From positions 67,206,395 through 67,270,394 of the forward strand of contig OX243811.1 of NCBI GenBank assembly GCA_945859605.1: a stretch of DNA of 64,000 bases. Reading direction: 5' to 3'. This DNA comes from Lumbricus rubellus (lineage: Eukaryota > Annelida > Clitellata > Crassiclitellata > Lumbricidae). A model generated the notes under the pieces. It worked only from the letters and a program-made list of their open reading frames with translations. It ran no database searches and was not told the DNA's origin. A program made the translations under genes and the position numbers. Positions 50,211-62,642 of the stretch are shown here, piece by piece. Numbering within the stretch: the first letter of the stretch is position 1; every line of letters begins with the position of its first letter.

Positions 50211-50960
50211 ATTATACTCTGCATGCGCGGTTATTGTCCCCGCAAACTACAGCAGCATGGAGGGAACAAACACAGCAGTCGATGATGCTCTCGATTTTCT
50301 CCGATTGCGACGGATTCTTTTCGATCCGTAAACACGAAACCGGACAAAACGGACGTCGTTCGCTGCAGCGCCAACAGCGACGATGCTGCAATCGGATCCA
50401 TGTTTTGTATATAAACAGATAATGGAGCTGCAGCGCGTCCGTTGCCGCCGATGCCAATGCCGCAGCAGCAGCCAGACGGTCTCCTCCTTCGTGTTGGTGA
50501 GCAGCAACAGATGCTGCTGCTGCTGCCCCGGTCGGTCGGGGATTGGGGGGGGGGGGTCGAGGGGAGACGCCGAACGTGATAAGATCGCCGTGGGAGGGAG
50601 GAGGGTATGGAGGAGGGAGAGGGTGGGTAGGTGGAGTGGGGGGTGGAGACGGAAAGTTAGGAAGTGTCACAGCGGAAACAAGAGCTCTTCTTTCAGACAC
50701 CTTCCGACGACGATCGTACTTAACTGCAGACGATCATCTGGAATTGGTGTCTACGTGCGTGCGGGTGTTTAGCGGTGTACGCGCTTGTGCGGTCGACGTC
50801 TGGGTTCGGTGGCAGGGGCGCGGTGAGTGGGGCAAATTGCGTACCCTCCCCCGTGGCGAGAGTGCGTTTAACCCCTTAATCGCTGATAACGATCGGGTGG
50901 GGGAATGGGGAAGAGAAGCGACTTCATGACCCCAAGTAGAGGTTCTTGCCCTCCGCCGCT
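50211..50960. other. GC-rich stretch with open frames on both strands, unassigned
   Basis: CpG-rich relative to its surroundings, with CAGCAG and GCTGCTGC runs at 50462-50526 and G-rich blocks at 50540-50650. Frames of 162 (minus) and 129 (plus) codons overlap, and neither has a motif I recognise. It could be a regulatory CpG-rich region or a first exon; I cannot tell. Confidence 0.3.
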
Positions 50961-51510
50961 GTTGGGCTATTAAGATAACCCTCGTCTCCGGATCAGCGCA
51001 TTATCTTGTTTGCTAATTTGCGTATATGGTCGGCATCTCTCTCCCGTCATCAGATGAAGTGATTTTTCGGGGTATTAAACCGCCCAGGGTCATAAGGTCA
51101 ATCATTGAAGCCATTGATAAAAAAATATCCGTGCGACGATACATTAGACCTATAGGCTAATTATGGTCGATTTGTATAAATTAGACTTTATCAAATACAT
51201 GTAGGATTGTAGGTGGAGGAGTAAGAAAACGAAGAAGTATAATTATAGAAGAATGTAAAAATATATATGAGACGAGAATGAGGAGTTGGCGGAAGAAAAA
51301 GAAAATGGTGATGAGGATGATGAGGATGATCATAATCAAGAAGATGAAGAGAAAGAGCAAGAACAAGAAAAACAGCAGCAAGAAAGGACAAAGGACAAAG
51401 AAAAGAACAAGCAGAAGAAGTTCGATCGAGATGCATGACGGGCATCAGTTGCTATTGCGCTTTCGTTTGTTTTATCCTATGTAGGCCTACAGAAATTTAT
51501 TACTGCGGCC

Positions 51511-51790
51511 AGTATTGTATTGTATTGTATTGTATTGTATTGCATTGTTTTGTATTGTATTGTATTGCATTGCATTGCATTGTAGCTTATATGACCATTA
51601 TTTTATAAAGCACTTTTCCTCAACAAAAGACTTTCAGTAGTGCTCACAGAGCTATCGACCCCTGAAGAAAAGGTAGGATTTGAGGCAAGAGAAAGATGAG
51701 GTGAGACTATACCAGAGAGAAAGTCGGAGCGAACTGATGGTTAAAGTCCAATCCACATGCATGCAAAGCATCTGGATTGAGTCATGGCAG
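51511..51790. repeat. (ATTGT)n tract plus interspersed repeat
   Basis: GTATT/GCATT runs at 51511-51585, then TTATAAAGCACTTTTCCTC and a GAGACTATACCAGAGAGA region ending GATTGAGTCATGGCAGT, parallel in order to 7541-7760 and 45478-45720. Confidence 0.5.
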
Positions 51791-52915
51791 TCCTAACGAC
51801 GGGAGCAGAGATAACATTGTCAATTCGACAAGATGATCTAAGAGGAGACATGGAATTGGGAGAAAGGGGCGAAGTTTAAAATCACAAAATAATATATGCT
51901 TCGGAGCAAAACCCAATCGAGAACTTGAGGACAAAATAAAAACTGTGAATAATAATAATTAGTGAAGGTCTTAACAGGCAGAGATGGAGCCAGTGAAGTT
52001 GTTCAGTCAAGGATGTAGGCATATTAACAGATGATCATTGGAGAATCGAGAAAGACTGGCTGCATGGTTTGTGTAATGGCTCGAGTGGAACATAAATATA
52101 ATCTCGAATCAAAGAATTTCTCTGGTGGAGGAGATTTCAAACCCCGATATCTTAAGCGCCATAAAAATTTCTACAGCTATAGCACTGCATGATTCTAATC
52201 GACGATACTGCAATACAACAGTGTAATTGTTATTATGCAAGGCTTGACGAGAATCATGCATTGTTGGACAACACAGCAGCGCTCGTGAATAAACCAGTAC
52301 CCTACGCCAAGTCTTTAAGGCAACGCCTTATAAAGTGGATGTTTACAATTACGGGCACTGTCAACTTATAGCAGTACATTACGACTAATAGGGAGAGGGC
52401 TACAATGTAGTGTTACACCTTTATGGACCACAGCTGTGCAAGTCCTTAGCAACATTGGCGATGACAAGTCAGTCTGATGCTTATCTTCGTCGGACTAATT
52501 ACCATTCCGTCTGTATAGGTCATTAGCCTAACGATTAGTCCAGTTCGTTTTGGTCATTTGTAGCTTGACCACAGTCTGCTTACGGAAGGCGTCGATGGAA
52601 GGGGAAGCGCTGCGAAGACTACATCAAACGCTTAGCAAGCGCTTAAGCGGCTTGTTGTTTATGCGATTGCCGCTAGTTGGCGCAATCTGTGCGGTGTCAC
52701 ATTAGAGGTTGAGATAAATCGTCGACGTTGACTCGTCTGAGTATATTTATGTTTCGTGAATGAAGGAGTCATCAGAGTCTACACTCAAGTCGAATGTAGG
52801 CCTACCTACTTACTGACATCTTGAGGTTCCGATCAAATTTAATATGTGTGGTGTATACGCTGGGAAGCATTCACAATGTTCACCATCTTGCAGAACTTTA
52901 TCAAACAATATTTTC
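51791..52915. other. Intergenic, no gene recognised
   Basis: Unremarkable mixed sequence with short unassigned frames. Confidence 0.3.
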
Positions 52916-52924
52916 ACTAAAGAC

Positions 52925-53190
52925 ATTATCAACAACAACAGTAACAGCAACAACAGCAACAACAACAACAATAGCAATGACAATGACTATAGCGACATCA
53001 AGAGCAACAACGGCAACAAAAACAACAATATATAGCAATAACAATGACTATGACGACATCAAGAACAACAACGGCAACAACAACAATAGCAATAACAATA
53101 ACTATAGTCTATAACAACATCAAGAATAACAACGACAACAACAATAACAACGACGACGACTACAACAGCAGCGACAGCAATAATAACAGC
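52925..53190 (+). repeat. CAA/AAC-rich minisatellite (~70-bp unit)
   Basis: Three copies of the order CAATAGCAATGACAATGACTATAG, GACATCAAGA, CAACAACGGCAACAA, with length-variable AAC runs. Thr/Asn-rich frames are by-products. Confidence 0.75.
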
Positions 53191-53520
53191 AGTTACTACC
53201 ATTAAATGATTAAGCCTACTCCACTACCCCAACGAATCCAACGACTAATAGCAACTACAATTCCAAGAAGAAACATAAAACTAAAACACTAAGTTACGAG
53301 TAATAATTACTGAATAATAATAATAATAAGCCCTTGAGACTCTAGGTCCCATTTTGTACTATGGGGGACTCTGTGAGAAATGGCAACCAATAGGGGCGCC
53401 ACGTTGCCATAAAGATTTTTGAACTTGAAACAAGAACTTCCGGCAAAATCGTGTGCTTGGTTACTGTTGTTTATTTACAAATACTGATCAAAACTTTAGC
53501 AAAATTAAGGAGATTAAAAA

Positions 53521-53703
53521 ATGCCTGCGTATTGATGCGTGCCAAAATGTAGAGGAAAAGGAGGTCACAAATTCCCGAAAGATATTCCGTTGAGACGGCA
53601 GTGGATTTCAGCAATAAAACGTGACAAATGGCATCCAACTTCACGGAGTTTGGTATGCAGTCTCATTTTAAGGACGAGGACTACACTGATATGACGAGCT
53701 ACG
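53521..53703 (+). pseudogene. THAP zinc-finger remnant of transposase
   Basis: Reads CVPKCRGKGGHKFPKD, RRQWISAIKRDKWHPTSRSL and VC..SHFKDEDYTDMTSYG. These give the C2CH pattern (C-x3-C ... C-x2-H), the conserved Trp and the C-terminal HF of THAP domains, followed by a donor-like ACG|GTAAGT. A TGA codon stands just before the first Cys, and one base is missing between VC and SHF, so it is broken. Confidence 0.75.
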
Positions 53704-53869
53704 GTAAGTTATTTCGGAGCATGACTATCGGTGCTCTGTTTACATTTATGAAAGGTATGGTAGTACTAACTCATAGGCTGAAGTAACGATGTATGACAGA
53801 TCTATAGGCCAGGTTGCTAGTTCACTTTAGTTCACCACCATCAACAACAGTCTAAGAATAATCATAACG

Positions 53870-54490
53870 GGTGTAATTTGCAAGACATTCTCTGTACTTG
53901 TAATCTATGTTTTTAAATCTAATGTTCTAAAAACAACCAATGGTAAAAGCAGTAACACAGTAATTTCTATAAAACATTTGATATTTATTGTCATTACTAA
54001 TAGGTGCGGTGGTAACACATTTTTTTAAAGCTTTTTGCTGACATTTTTCAGTTACAAGCCGCTAAGCAACAATAACATTATAATACTAAGGGATATGGTT
54101 TGCGAGACATTTCCTGTACTTGTAATCTAGGTCTTTAAATATTTTGTAAAAACTACCAAGGTTAGAAGCAATAATTTTATTATGTTATATTGCTAAGTGT
54201 AATGGTGAAACATTTTTAGTTGTTTTGCTGTCATTTTAGTAGAAACCACTAAAGAATAATACAGTAATTAAAAGTCAATATTATTTATCATTATTACTAG
54301 GTGTGGTGACATGAACAGCTTTATATATATGTTTGGTTGTCTTTTTCAGGTTAAAAATCACTAGGCAATGATGTAGTATTTAAAAGTATTATAACACTTG
54401 ATGCTTTTTTTATAATTATTCCTAGGTGTTTGCCGCAAAAACTTGAAAATGTTTTACTGTCATTTTGCAGGTTACAAATCACTATAAAGT
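53870..54490 (+). repeat. Degenerate internal repeats with acceptor-like ends
   Basis: At least four diverged units. Each contains a TGCTGTCATTTTNCAG-like pyrimidine/CAG stretch followed by GTTACAAATCACTA (54050, 54235, 54345, 54470), and two copies of TGTACTTGTAATCTA.GT.TTTAAAT (53894, 54117). Confidence 0.6.
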
Positions 54491-54689
54491 GTTGAGACAA
54501 CAGTCAGCGGTCCCTGAGTCGATCTACTTGGACTCCGCAACCTTCTGCTAAGACTTTGTGTCAAACACGACTAAAGACTCGGTGCAATAAAAAGAGGAAA
54601 AATCACAAGAATTTCCAGAGAGTAAAATCAACAATCTGAATATGGATAATGATTTAACTGTTGGTTGGGCAGTTGTGTAGTTTCAGAGT

Positions 54690-55180
54690 CTACACTTTCC
54701 AGAAGCAAACAGCCAACAGCCAACAGATGCAAAAACTCAGACAGTGGAGGAAGCCATACAGACAACTCATGCATCTGTCCAAACTTTGGGAAAACAATCA
54801 CGTACAGTCTTGGCAATTAGTAACAATGATAAGGCAGTTAATTTTTACACAAGACTGGAAAACTATGCCAAATTTCAGTTCGTGCTTGCTAGTTTAGGGC
54901 CAGCATCTCATTGCTTCACTTTTCATGGGTTTGATGTGTGTGTGTGTGTATGCATGTGAAAGTCAAGTGGATGTGTTTTGTACTTTGATTAGCCTCATGT
55001 CACTTGAGTGGAGGAAGCTGAAAATGTGGCCCTGACGTGATTTGGTGAATTTTTACGCCTTCTGATTTATGGGGAAAATTCCTAAAGACATGTATCGTAT
55101 TAGATGGGACTGAATGTGCTGTAAGAACTCAAAGCTCCCCTTAGCCCAACAAGCAACATTTTTAACGTATAAGAATCGTA
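54690..55180 (+). pseudogene. DDE_Tnp_4-like transposase remnant
   Basis: 54744-54940 encodes NDKAVNFYTRLENYAKFQFV, the D-x-x-V-x-FYTGL-type helix-turn-helix segment that precedes the DDE domain in THAP transposases. At 55088-55135, TCIVLDGTECAVRTQSSP gives the first catalytic Asp in its usual VxDGTE context. The following part, equivalent to the LxxQxxTxSxYK motif, is frameshifted. The rest of the catalytic domain is absent or unrecognisable. Confidence 0.7.
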
Positions 55181-55336
55181 GTATGTTAAATATGTTTTAA
55201 AAGTTGAATGTATAATAGTCTATAAAAGAAATTGTTAAGGCAAGCTTTTTTAAACGATAAAAGAAATGTTCTGGAGTTGAAAGCACTGCCGCAAAGGAGT
55301 CAGCATCACGTGAAATGCTAATACAATTCATGTCCG

Positions 55337-55627
55337 CTAAAGTGTAAACAACAAAAAACACATGTGTCTTCCTAAACGGAAGAGTTGACCCTGAACGTGG
55401 TAATAATAGTTGTATGTCTTGCTCAATGAAATTTGATAATCACTGTCTTCAAAGAAGTGAACATAAATGGAAGAAATAACAGTGGTCAGTAGCCTATTGA
55501 TCAAAAGTCTCAAGAACTGCAAAGGTATCCATGGGTGGCTAGCTGAAATGAAAACCCCACAATCTTTTGTTTTCACTCCAAGACTTTCCAGATGACTGTT
55601 CAAAGTGTTTGGTGGCAAGTGACTCAT
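55337..55627 (-). pseudogene. YqaJ-like nuclease remnant of the transposon
   Basis: The minus strand encodes CGVFISASHPWIP near the start and SKTYNYYYHVQGQLFRLGRH later. The second motif, with YYxQVQGQL-type spacing, and the HPW motif are hallmarks of YqaJ/lambda-exonuclease-like proteins carried by some transposons. Sequence between the motifs, where the PDG and ExK catalytic residues should be, is shortened, so it is not functional. Confidence 0.65.
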
Positions 55628-55729
55628 GTTTCATTCCATGACCTGTGGCTGCAGAATGGAAATGCAACTGCGAGATCAGTTGCCACGCAAGCTTGTGTAA
55701 AATCTGTTCTTACAGTTGCCTTGCAAACG

Positions 55730-56330
55730 GTGTCCTTCTGGATGTTGTGCACATTTGTGGTGAATGAGGTTAGGTAGTAATCCGTGGTAAAAGATGGAAC
55801 GTCCTTAGAATGGTCACCTTGTCCACGGCCAAGGAGGGCGTTGAAAGTCGGCCATAAAAGCTTCGGTTGGTCAGTGTTTGCAGCGATTCTGGCTTCCCAG
55901 TGGTCCCGTTCCTTCCCTCGGTAGCGCCCGTGCATGTTAAGGATGGATTTGATCCAGGCAGTACGATTCATAGGAGTCCGAGTCTTCTCTAAACGGCGAA
56001 CCTCACGCCGCAGAGACCGGCACTTCACGTCAAACCATGGGAAGAATGGGCGGTGCTGGACTTTTGCCTGGCGAGTGGGAAGAAATCGGTTGATGAGGTC
56101 TGTCATGGTGGATTCGTAGACTGCAAAGATGTCGGGAACCGGCACGTCCTCCAGGGTCGATGGATCAGCGATGACTGGTATATCGAGAAGCTTAGACTTG
56201 CCTTGAAGGCTGCCCGGTCATGGAAGTGTAACGAAGTAGGACAGTGCCTCGATGAGGAGCGGGATGGATGCGACGATGAGGTCATGATCGGAGATAGTAG
56301 GTATTGCTGGAATCTGTAACAAGAAACAGA
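55730..56330 (-). mobile_element. LINE fragment (end of endonuclease and linker to RT)
   Basis: The minus strand contains IPTISDHDLIVASI (the SDH end of an APE-type endonuclease, near 56300) and, after a frameshift, AVYESTMTDLINRFLPTR, FFPWFDVKCRSLRREVRRLE and a PKLLWPTFNALLGRG segment. These are typical of the stretch between endonuclease and reverse transcriptase in CR1/L2-type LINEs. It lies inside the ISL2EU-like element. Confidence 0.75.
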
Positions 56331-56519
56331 CATCTTTGCAATGACACCTGCTTGAAAGCAAAAGAGAAATACAAATGAGGCCATTAGTGTTAAGCCGAAA
56401 CCACTGCTGTAAAGCCGACCTGCATGTCGTGCTATAGTGGGCCGTATTTCGTATAACCTGTACTGTAATCATTCTGCAGTTTGTCAGATTGAATCATTAA
56501 AGAATAATAATATTCATTC

Positions 56520-56790
56520 ATTCAAATCGAAAATTTATGTAGTGCCCTTCAAGAAACCTACTTAGAGGCGCTCTCAGCCCAGCCACAGATAAAAAAGTAA
56601 GGTCTTGAGCAACTGGTAGAAAGCAGGCAAATTATTTCGATGTAGTAAGCGCAGTGCAAGCTGAAGCCCATTCCATGTGGATGGGCCAACAACTGAGACG
56701 AATCAACGCTGTCTGGAAGAAGACCTGGTTCGAGGGACCAGCAGCTCCCCAGTAGGCAAACAGCACTTTCTCTAAATACAAATCAGCAGA
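56520..56790. repeat. Interspersed repeat with GGCGCTC motif
   Basis: ATTTATGTAGTGCCCTTCAAG, TTAGAGGCGCTCTCAG and a CATTCCATGTGGATGGGCC block. General order resembles the 7541/51511 family. Inside the ISL2EU-like element. Confidence 0.35.
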
Positions 56791-56864
56791 GGTGCAGATA
56801 TATTAACTTGACACATTAAGCCTAGGGTTTACCGATACTCATAATATGTGTTTTACGTCTGCGC

Positions 56865-57120
56865 TAAAATCGTCCTTTACAGTTGGGTTTTGATTCTTTT
56901 GGCGCACTACTGAGTGCGCTAAAATCGTCCTTTACAGTTGGGTTTGGAAGCACTACTGAGTAGTTACCTTGAAGGGGTGCTACATAAATTTTGGTAGACG
57001 TTTACCTAAAGGCTAAATCTCCGTACAGAATGATAGGGTTGGAAGCACTACCTGAAGGGGTGCTACATAAATTTTTGTAGACGTTTACCTAAAGGTTCAA
57101 TCTCCGTACAGAATGAAAGG
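56865..57120 (+). repeat. Two local tandem duplications
   Basis: AAAATCGTCCTTTACAGTTG occurs twice (56866, 56922). GAAGGGGTGCTACATAAATTT, TAGACGTTTACCTAAAGG and CTCCGTACAGAATGA occur twice (56972, 57053). Confidence 0.8.
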
Positions 57121-57656
57121 TGTATACAGTGTAGTATTGCGCGGTCAGATGCGTTTAGTTATTTCGTTATCTTACCGCTCAAGAAGCTCGTGTCATCTCC
57201 AGAACTCTTGCGTTTCGCTTTGCCTCAACTCGACTTCCAACATTTCTTCAAAATTGCGTAATTATCCATGATGAAATTAAAATTTAATTCTAACGCGAAT
57301 CAATCAATCATAACAACATCATGAACAAACCAAGACCGATAACAGGAAGTGCCTAGCCGTCTAATGTGCATAGTGGCGCCACCAATTTTCCTTAATGGAA
57401 CTGCTCACAGAGTCCCCCATTGGTCTCGACTTTTTATCAGATTTAGGCCGCATTCTATCATTGTCTTCCGGTGATCTGAGAGAGACCTGCTTTTTGCTGC
57501 AACGCCTCTCTATTACTGTTCAGCGCTTCAACTCGGTGGCCTTTCGAGGCACCTTAGCTGAGCCGAAGCCAGAGGACATGATTGTAACTGTAGCTATAGC
57601 TTTTCTGTTTTTTGTATTTCCTGTTATTGATATGTTTTCTTGAAGATATTAAAAGA

Positions 57657-57660
57657 TAAT

Positions 57661-57713
<53 letters not shown>

Positions 57714-57751
57714 TGATGATGATGATAATAATAATAATAATAATGATGATG

Positions 57752-57802
<51 letters not shown>

Positions 57803-57811
57803 TTAATTAAA
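57657..57811 (+). repeat. (AAT)n microsatellite with GAT interruptions
   Basis: About 150 bp of AAT/ATA units with two short GATGATGAT islands. Confidence 0.95.
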
Positions 57812-57920
57812 TAGTAGCCGCTGCTTCCCTTGTTAATTGTAGGCCTACTTCATTTACTGGCGTCGATTGTCCAAGATAATAAAAAATAATAGGCCCTTAC
57901 TAACAAAAATAATAAATTAT

Positions 57921-58112
<192 letters not shown>

Positions 58113-60260
58113 AATAATAAGTTAAGGTTGAGTTAGTACTGCAGGACACCTTTTTAAACTGATCCATATAAGTTATGTAATCGTTGATCGTCGAAAATTC
58201 TTTGGAGTGTGTTGGTAAAACTTGTGTCAAGGAAATTTGCAGTTTCGCCTGCATTGGGCAAAATTGAAACCCATGCTTTATAATTCTAAACGGTTTATAC
58301 CTCAGAATAAGTATTTGCTGCTGAATAACGTATCTAAAATCCTAAAAATCCGACGATGGGGCACCCCCAAAATAGGGTTCAAAATGTAATGGTTTTTCGT
58401 GCTTTTTTACATTGAATATTGGGCTGCAGATGACTTCAATGTGCTGCAAAATGATGCTTTCAAGAACAATGTTCATAAAATGTGTTGGTTGTCATTCCCG
58501 CAACATTGATAAGTATACTTAAGTATAATCTTAGTAGACTCGGGGGGCAGTTGGGGCACATGCCCCATGATGCCCTATAGTATGCAAAATACAAAGCGAT
58601 CATTTATTCGTGCAGTTAGGGTGTTGTGGATATTTGAATAAAATATTTGGATATTCTGAGTACTGCTCTAAACTGTTGGGTTATTCTGGGTGCTCAAAAT
58701 AAAATATACGAGTGTTCTGGTATACATCTGAATAAATATTCGAGTTTTCTGTATATTTAAGCAAGATATAGCCTACGATAATTCGAGTAGGCTATATTCT
58801 GGCTATCGAGTATCGAGTATAGGCCTATGGTTACTCTATCAAGGTATTCGAGTATATTCTGGGTATTTGCATAAAAGTCGTCCACGCCACTACATGTCTA
58901 ATAGTGGATACTCTGCTTGCCACTGATGTCAAGATTCCTGTAAAAAGCGGTTCTTGAGTTTGACGACCAGACTACGTCGAAGTCGTCCTAAGCCAGCAAC
59001 GATTCCAACAGCGCTGGCAAGCACAATGGGATGAGAGTGAGGAGGTGACTGCTGCGATATATGTTGTGGTGATCCTCTGTACACTTGACCGACCCATACA
59101 TGCAGTCGACGATAATGATACTTGACGAAAGAGCAGAGGAAGAGAAGGAGGAGGATGAGAAGGAGGAGGCAGGGTCGAGTCTGTTCGTGGTGCCCCTAAA
59201 ACATAGACCGAATGGGGAAGAGGAAGAAGACGCGAATGCCCCGGGGCTATCAGACGGTTTGGACCGGACAGACAGCAGCAGCAGCAGCAGCAGCGGCAGC
59301 CGCTGTCTTATCTTGATAGTAGTAGCGCATCTCATGTCGCGAGTCTCCGTTTCGCCGGTAAAACGGTTAGTTAACGGTTCGTCTCACGTCGTTCATTATC
59401 AGTTGATTTGGAAGGAGGGGCGCTGAGTATGAGTAGAAGGTCAAGTCGAAGCCTCGGGCGATCGTCCACCTCTTCGCCCTTCTCCATTGTATGCGCACGG
59501 ATGCAGCGACGTGCGTGTTTCAACACCGAGACGTTGTGTCGGAGTAAGATTTATTCCTGACGGCGGAGTGGAAATGGTGCACGATGTCCAGCAACTCAAT
59601 CTCTTGATGGAAACGAGCACTGGAAAGGAATGGAGTGTGCAAGGATATGGCTAAGGATTGCTAAATATGATTGGGAGGGTTGTGGCCACGCCTTTGTATG
59701 CGCATGCCCTCCTAGGTAGCCTGTGGTATGTACTTGGTTAGAAGTCGCGTGTACGATAAACATAGAAAAATCCGATAACGTTGTCGCAACTATTTTACTC
59801 CGGTGCATGATAATATGAGCGATGATGCTCATGATAGTATTCGCAATGTTTCGCATAAACCTAGAATCTCCCAGAAATGGTAAAGAGTTTGTTTAAACCA
59901 ACTAAAGTCTTAAATCGTATCTGTTTTTCGACATCCTTAACTCACATTTTCTTGATCATAATATTTTACTTTTAAGGCTCAGAATGAAAATTGATGTAAA
60001 ACAATGAACATGCTTAATTTGCATTAGATCCTATTGTCACAATGTATGAGCATAGAAAATGTAAGTTGAATTCTTTTAAGCTGTTAAAGAAATTGTGAAT
60101 CTTCATTTAGACACCTGTTGATGCTGTTTTAGGATGCTAGAAGTTTCTTTTCATTGCATTGTATATTTCTGTATTGTCGTCAACGGCCACGGAATTATGT
60201 CATACTTATTAGGACGACATTAAATCCACAAGCATGTGGAAACTCCACCGCTGTTCGTAC
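58113..60260. other. Intergenic, no gene recognised
   Basis: 58660-58870 has repeated TATTCGAGT.TTCTGG-type units. 59110-59300 is GAG-rich, with a CAG run at 59273-59292 and a Glu-rich frame of 113 codons (59085-59426) that I cannot assign. Confidence 0.3.
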
Positions 60261-60263
60261 TAA

Positions 60264-60350
60264 AACAGTGCCAGTCTCAAGTCTGGATAAAGAAGGAGGG
60301 CCGTAGTTACGATCTTTGTCATCACACATGTGTCGAATGGATATGATTCG
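60264..60350 (+). repeat. SINE-family tail (copy 3)
   Basis: AACAGTGCCAGTCTCAAGTC, GGATAAAGAAGGAGGGC and ATCTTTGTCATCACACATG match the copies at 3425 and 31143. Confidence 0.65.
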
Positions 60351-60523
60351 TGATGTTGGTTTTATCGCTCGATGCAACGATCATCAACGGCATTGATGGT
60401 CTCGACATTTTATGACTACCGCACTATATATAATAAATTAATAATCCTTAAATCTATAGTATACATACGCTATACATATTATACATAATATATACAGACT
60501 ACAGTATGTGCATACATGTAACA

Positions 60524-60909
60524 CAGTGGTTCCCAACCTTTTTTGACTTGAGGGCCACTTTTTCTAAGTTGGAGGACATGAGGGCCACTTTTTATTAGTT
60601 GACGGACCTTAGGGGGCCACAAGGTTAAAATTGTATTAACTAAAAGCATATAAAATTATTGTTATAATTGATTCAAAATATAATGTTTTATGTTATTTAT
60701 CAACATTAAAATAAAATAATTTGTAATAGAAAAATAATAATGTGTTCCATCCTGTCCAAATTGGTAATTTTTCATACATTTTTCATAATTGTTTGAGAGA
60801 TAAGGGCCATTTCTGAGGCCTGGCGGGCCATTTTCTGAGGCCTGGCGGGCCATTTTCTGAGGCCTGGCGGGCCACTTTTGGCCCGCGGGCCACGGGTTGG
60901 GAACCGCTG
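60524..60909. mobile_element. hAT-type MITE with CAGTGGTTCCCAACC ends
   Basis: Ends CAGTGGTTCCCAACCTTTTT / CGGGTTGGGAACCGCTG with a perfect 8-bp duplication ATGTAACA at 60516-60523 and 60910-60917. This end type is known from hAT-Charlie-like families in many animals. The interior has three tandem copies of GGCCTGGCGGGCCA(T/C)TTT. Confidence 0.9.
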
Positions 60910-61239
60910 ATGTAACATTATCCGTATACATCAGATATAGGCTACATGTAGGCTATATATATATAAAATGCACGCGCGCACACACACATGAAAAATAATA
61001 TATAACCTTTTTGCGTACCGTACACATCCACGGTATATAAGCACACTCCATCGGGTGTCTATAAATCGCTGACTGAATGAGAGATCGAGTGTTCGATATG
61101 TGTTCTCAACCGAACAGATTACACGCATACATTGAACTAATAAGCAATGATGCTTTAGTCATGTGCTGCATGTGCTGCATGTGCTAGTCATTGGCTCCCC
61201 ATCGGTTATCGCCTTTCAAGTCCGAAGAGCCGGGGTCGC

Positions 61240-62050
61240 CCTGCTGCTGCTGCTGCCCGGGTCCGGTGATAAAACATGGCGCGTCCTCCGCAAGCTGCAC
61301 CGGTCACCCGGGGAGAGAGGGAGGGACAGCAGCAGCGGGTGAGAGGCAATCATCGCCGTGACGGGAGGCGCAAGTGGCGCTCAAGGGCGCCCTCTTGCGT
61401 CCGCCGCTGCAGTCGACCAGACCGGACGGTTCTCAGGACCGGAAATTGGTTTCGGAGAATGACCGGTCATCGAAATCATCGGTTCAAGAACGACTTTCTA
61501 AAACGGTCTTCGCCAGAAGAAGAAGAAGAAGACGATGAAAATGAAGAAGAAGATGAAGACGTCCGTCGAAGAGGAGGAGAAGATGGAGGAGAAGATGGAG
61601 AAGATGGAGAAAATGGAAGAGAAGATGGAGGAGGCAGCACCCGCGCTGTTCACACATCATCATCATCATCATCATCGTCAGCAGCAGCAGCAGCAGCAGC
61701 ATGAAGAGAAGCAGTGGAGAACAAAGACCAAGATGGAACGTCGTTTATGACTTCCGAGTGTTTGGTTTTGTCCTCCGATTGCCCCAATCATCGAGGACCG
61801 CCTCCCCCAATACCCCCCTCCATCCACCATCGATGGGGATAAGACGCCGATTAGAATCGTTCTCGTTTTGTCGTCAACGGGCAAGGAGCGATTGCCAGTG
61901 AAATTACGATCGTCAATGGCGTCCTCAATAAACTCAAGGGCTACGATTAATGACGGCTGTAGTGCCAGACCAAGACGCGGCTAGGGGAGGGAGGGGCGTG
62001 TGACGACCGGGGGAGAGCCGTAAGAAGTGGCACTGGATGTCTTTCCACGA
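61240..62050. other. GC-rich stretch with purine-rich and CAG repeats, unassigned
   Basis: Contains GAAGAAGA/GATGGAGAAGA repeats (61515-61635), CATCATCAT (61656-61676) and CAGCAGCAG (61679-61700). The 142-codon frame at 61276-61704 starts with ATG and has an Arg-rich first half, but it ends in repeat-derived Ser and Ala runs. I cannot support it as a gene. Confidence 0.3.
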
Positions 62051-62294
62051 CGGACGGTATACTCTGTAGTGCTGTTCGTTTTATACGTCGTGTATATACT
62101 GCATGGAAAGTTCTTTGCGAGTTTCGATTAAGATTAGATGTCTTTCCTCTTCCATGTCTTTATGTCCTACTTAGTCTTTCTTTCTCTCTCTCTGTGTGTG
62201 CGTGTGTTCAGGGTCGTTGTTGAATCTCTAAGTTTCTGTCTATGTATATCAACGTTATTGTAGTTGCATTCAGAGATGATAAAGCGCTTATTTC

Positions 62295-62441
<147 letters not shown>

Positions 62442-62642
62442 ACTCATTGAAGACGACGTTTCTCATGTGAGAAGACAGAACGAAGTTCGCAGATGGTTTT
62501 GAACTGGTAAACAGATAATTCTAATATAGATGTGAAGGAGAAGACGAAGAAGTGCATCATATATAATGCAACAGCAATCTCGTTCTACCACAGCAAAAGC
62601 TCTCGTGAAGCATCACATAAATATATGCAGGCTGCAATCATA

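Larger units (their letters stand above)
53363..57418. mobile_element. Decayed ISL2EU-like DNA transposon (THAP/DDE plus YqaJ)
   Basis: Terminal inverted repeats GGGGGACTCTGTGAG / CTCACAGAGTCCCCC, with AT on each side (53361-53362, 57419-57420) and an inner GGCGCCAC shared by both ends. Inside, on +, are a THAP zinc finger (about 53521-53703), a DDE_Tnp_4-type helix-turn-helix (about 54700-54940) and a first-Asp remnant LDGTECAV (55100-55125). On minus there is a YqaJ-like remnant (55337-55560). THAP transposase plus a YqaJ nuclease and a 2-bp AT target is what I know of the ISL2EU superfamily. It is interrupted by a LINE piece at about 55730-56330. Stops and frameshifts make it inactive. Confidence 0.75.

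Noticed and set aside
61276..61704. 142-codon Arg/Glu-rich frame
   Set aside because: Second half is GAA, CAT and CAG repeat translation; first half has no motif. Listed only as an unassigned GC-rich stretch.
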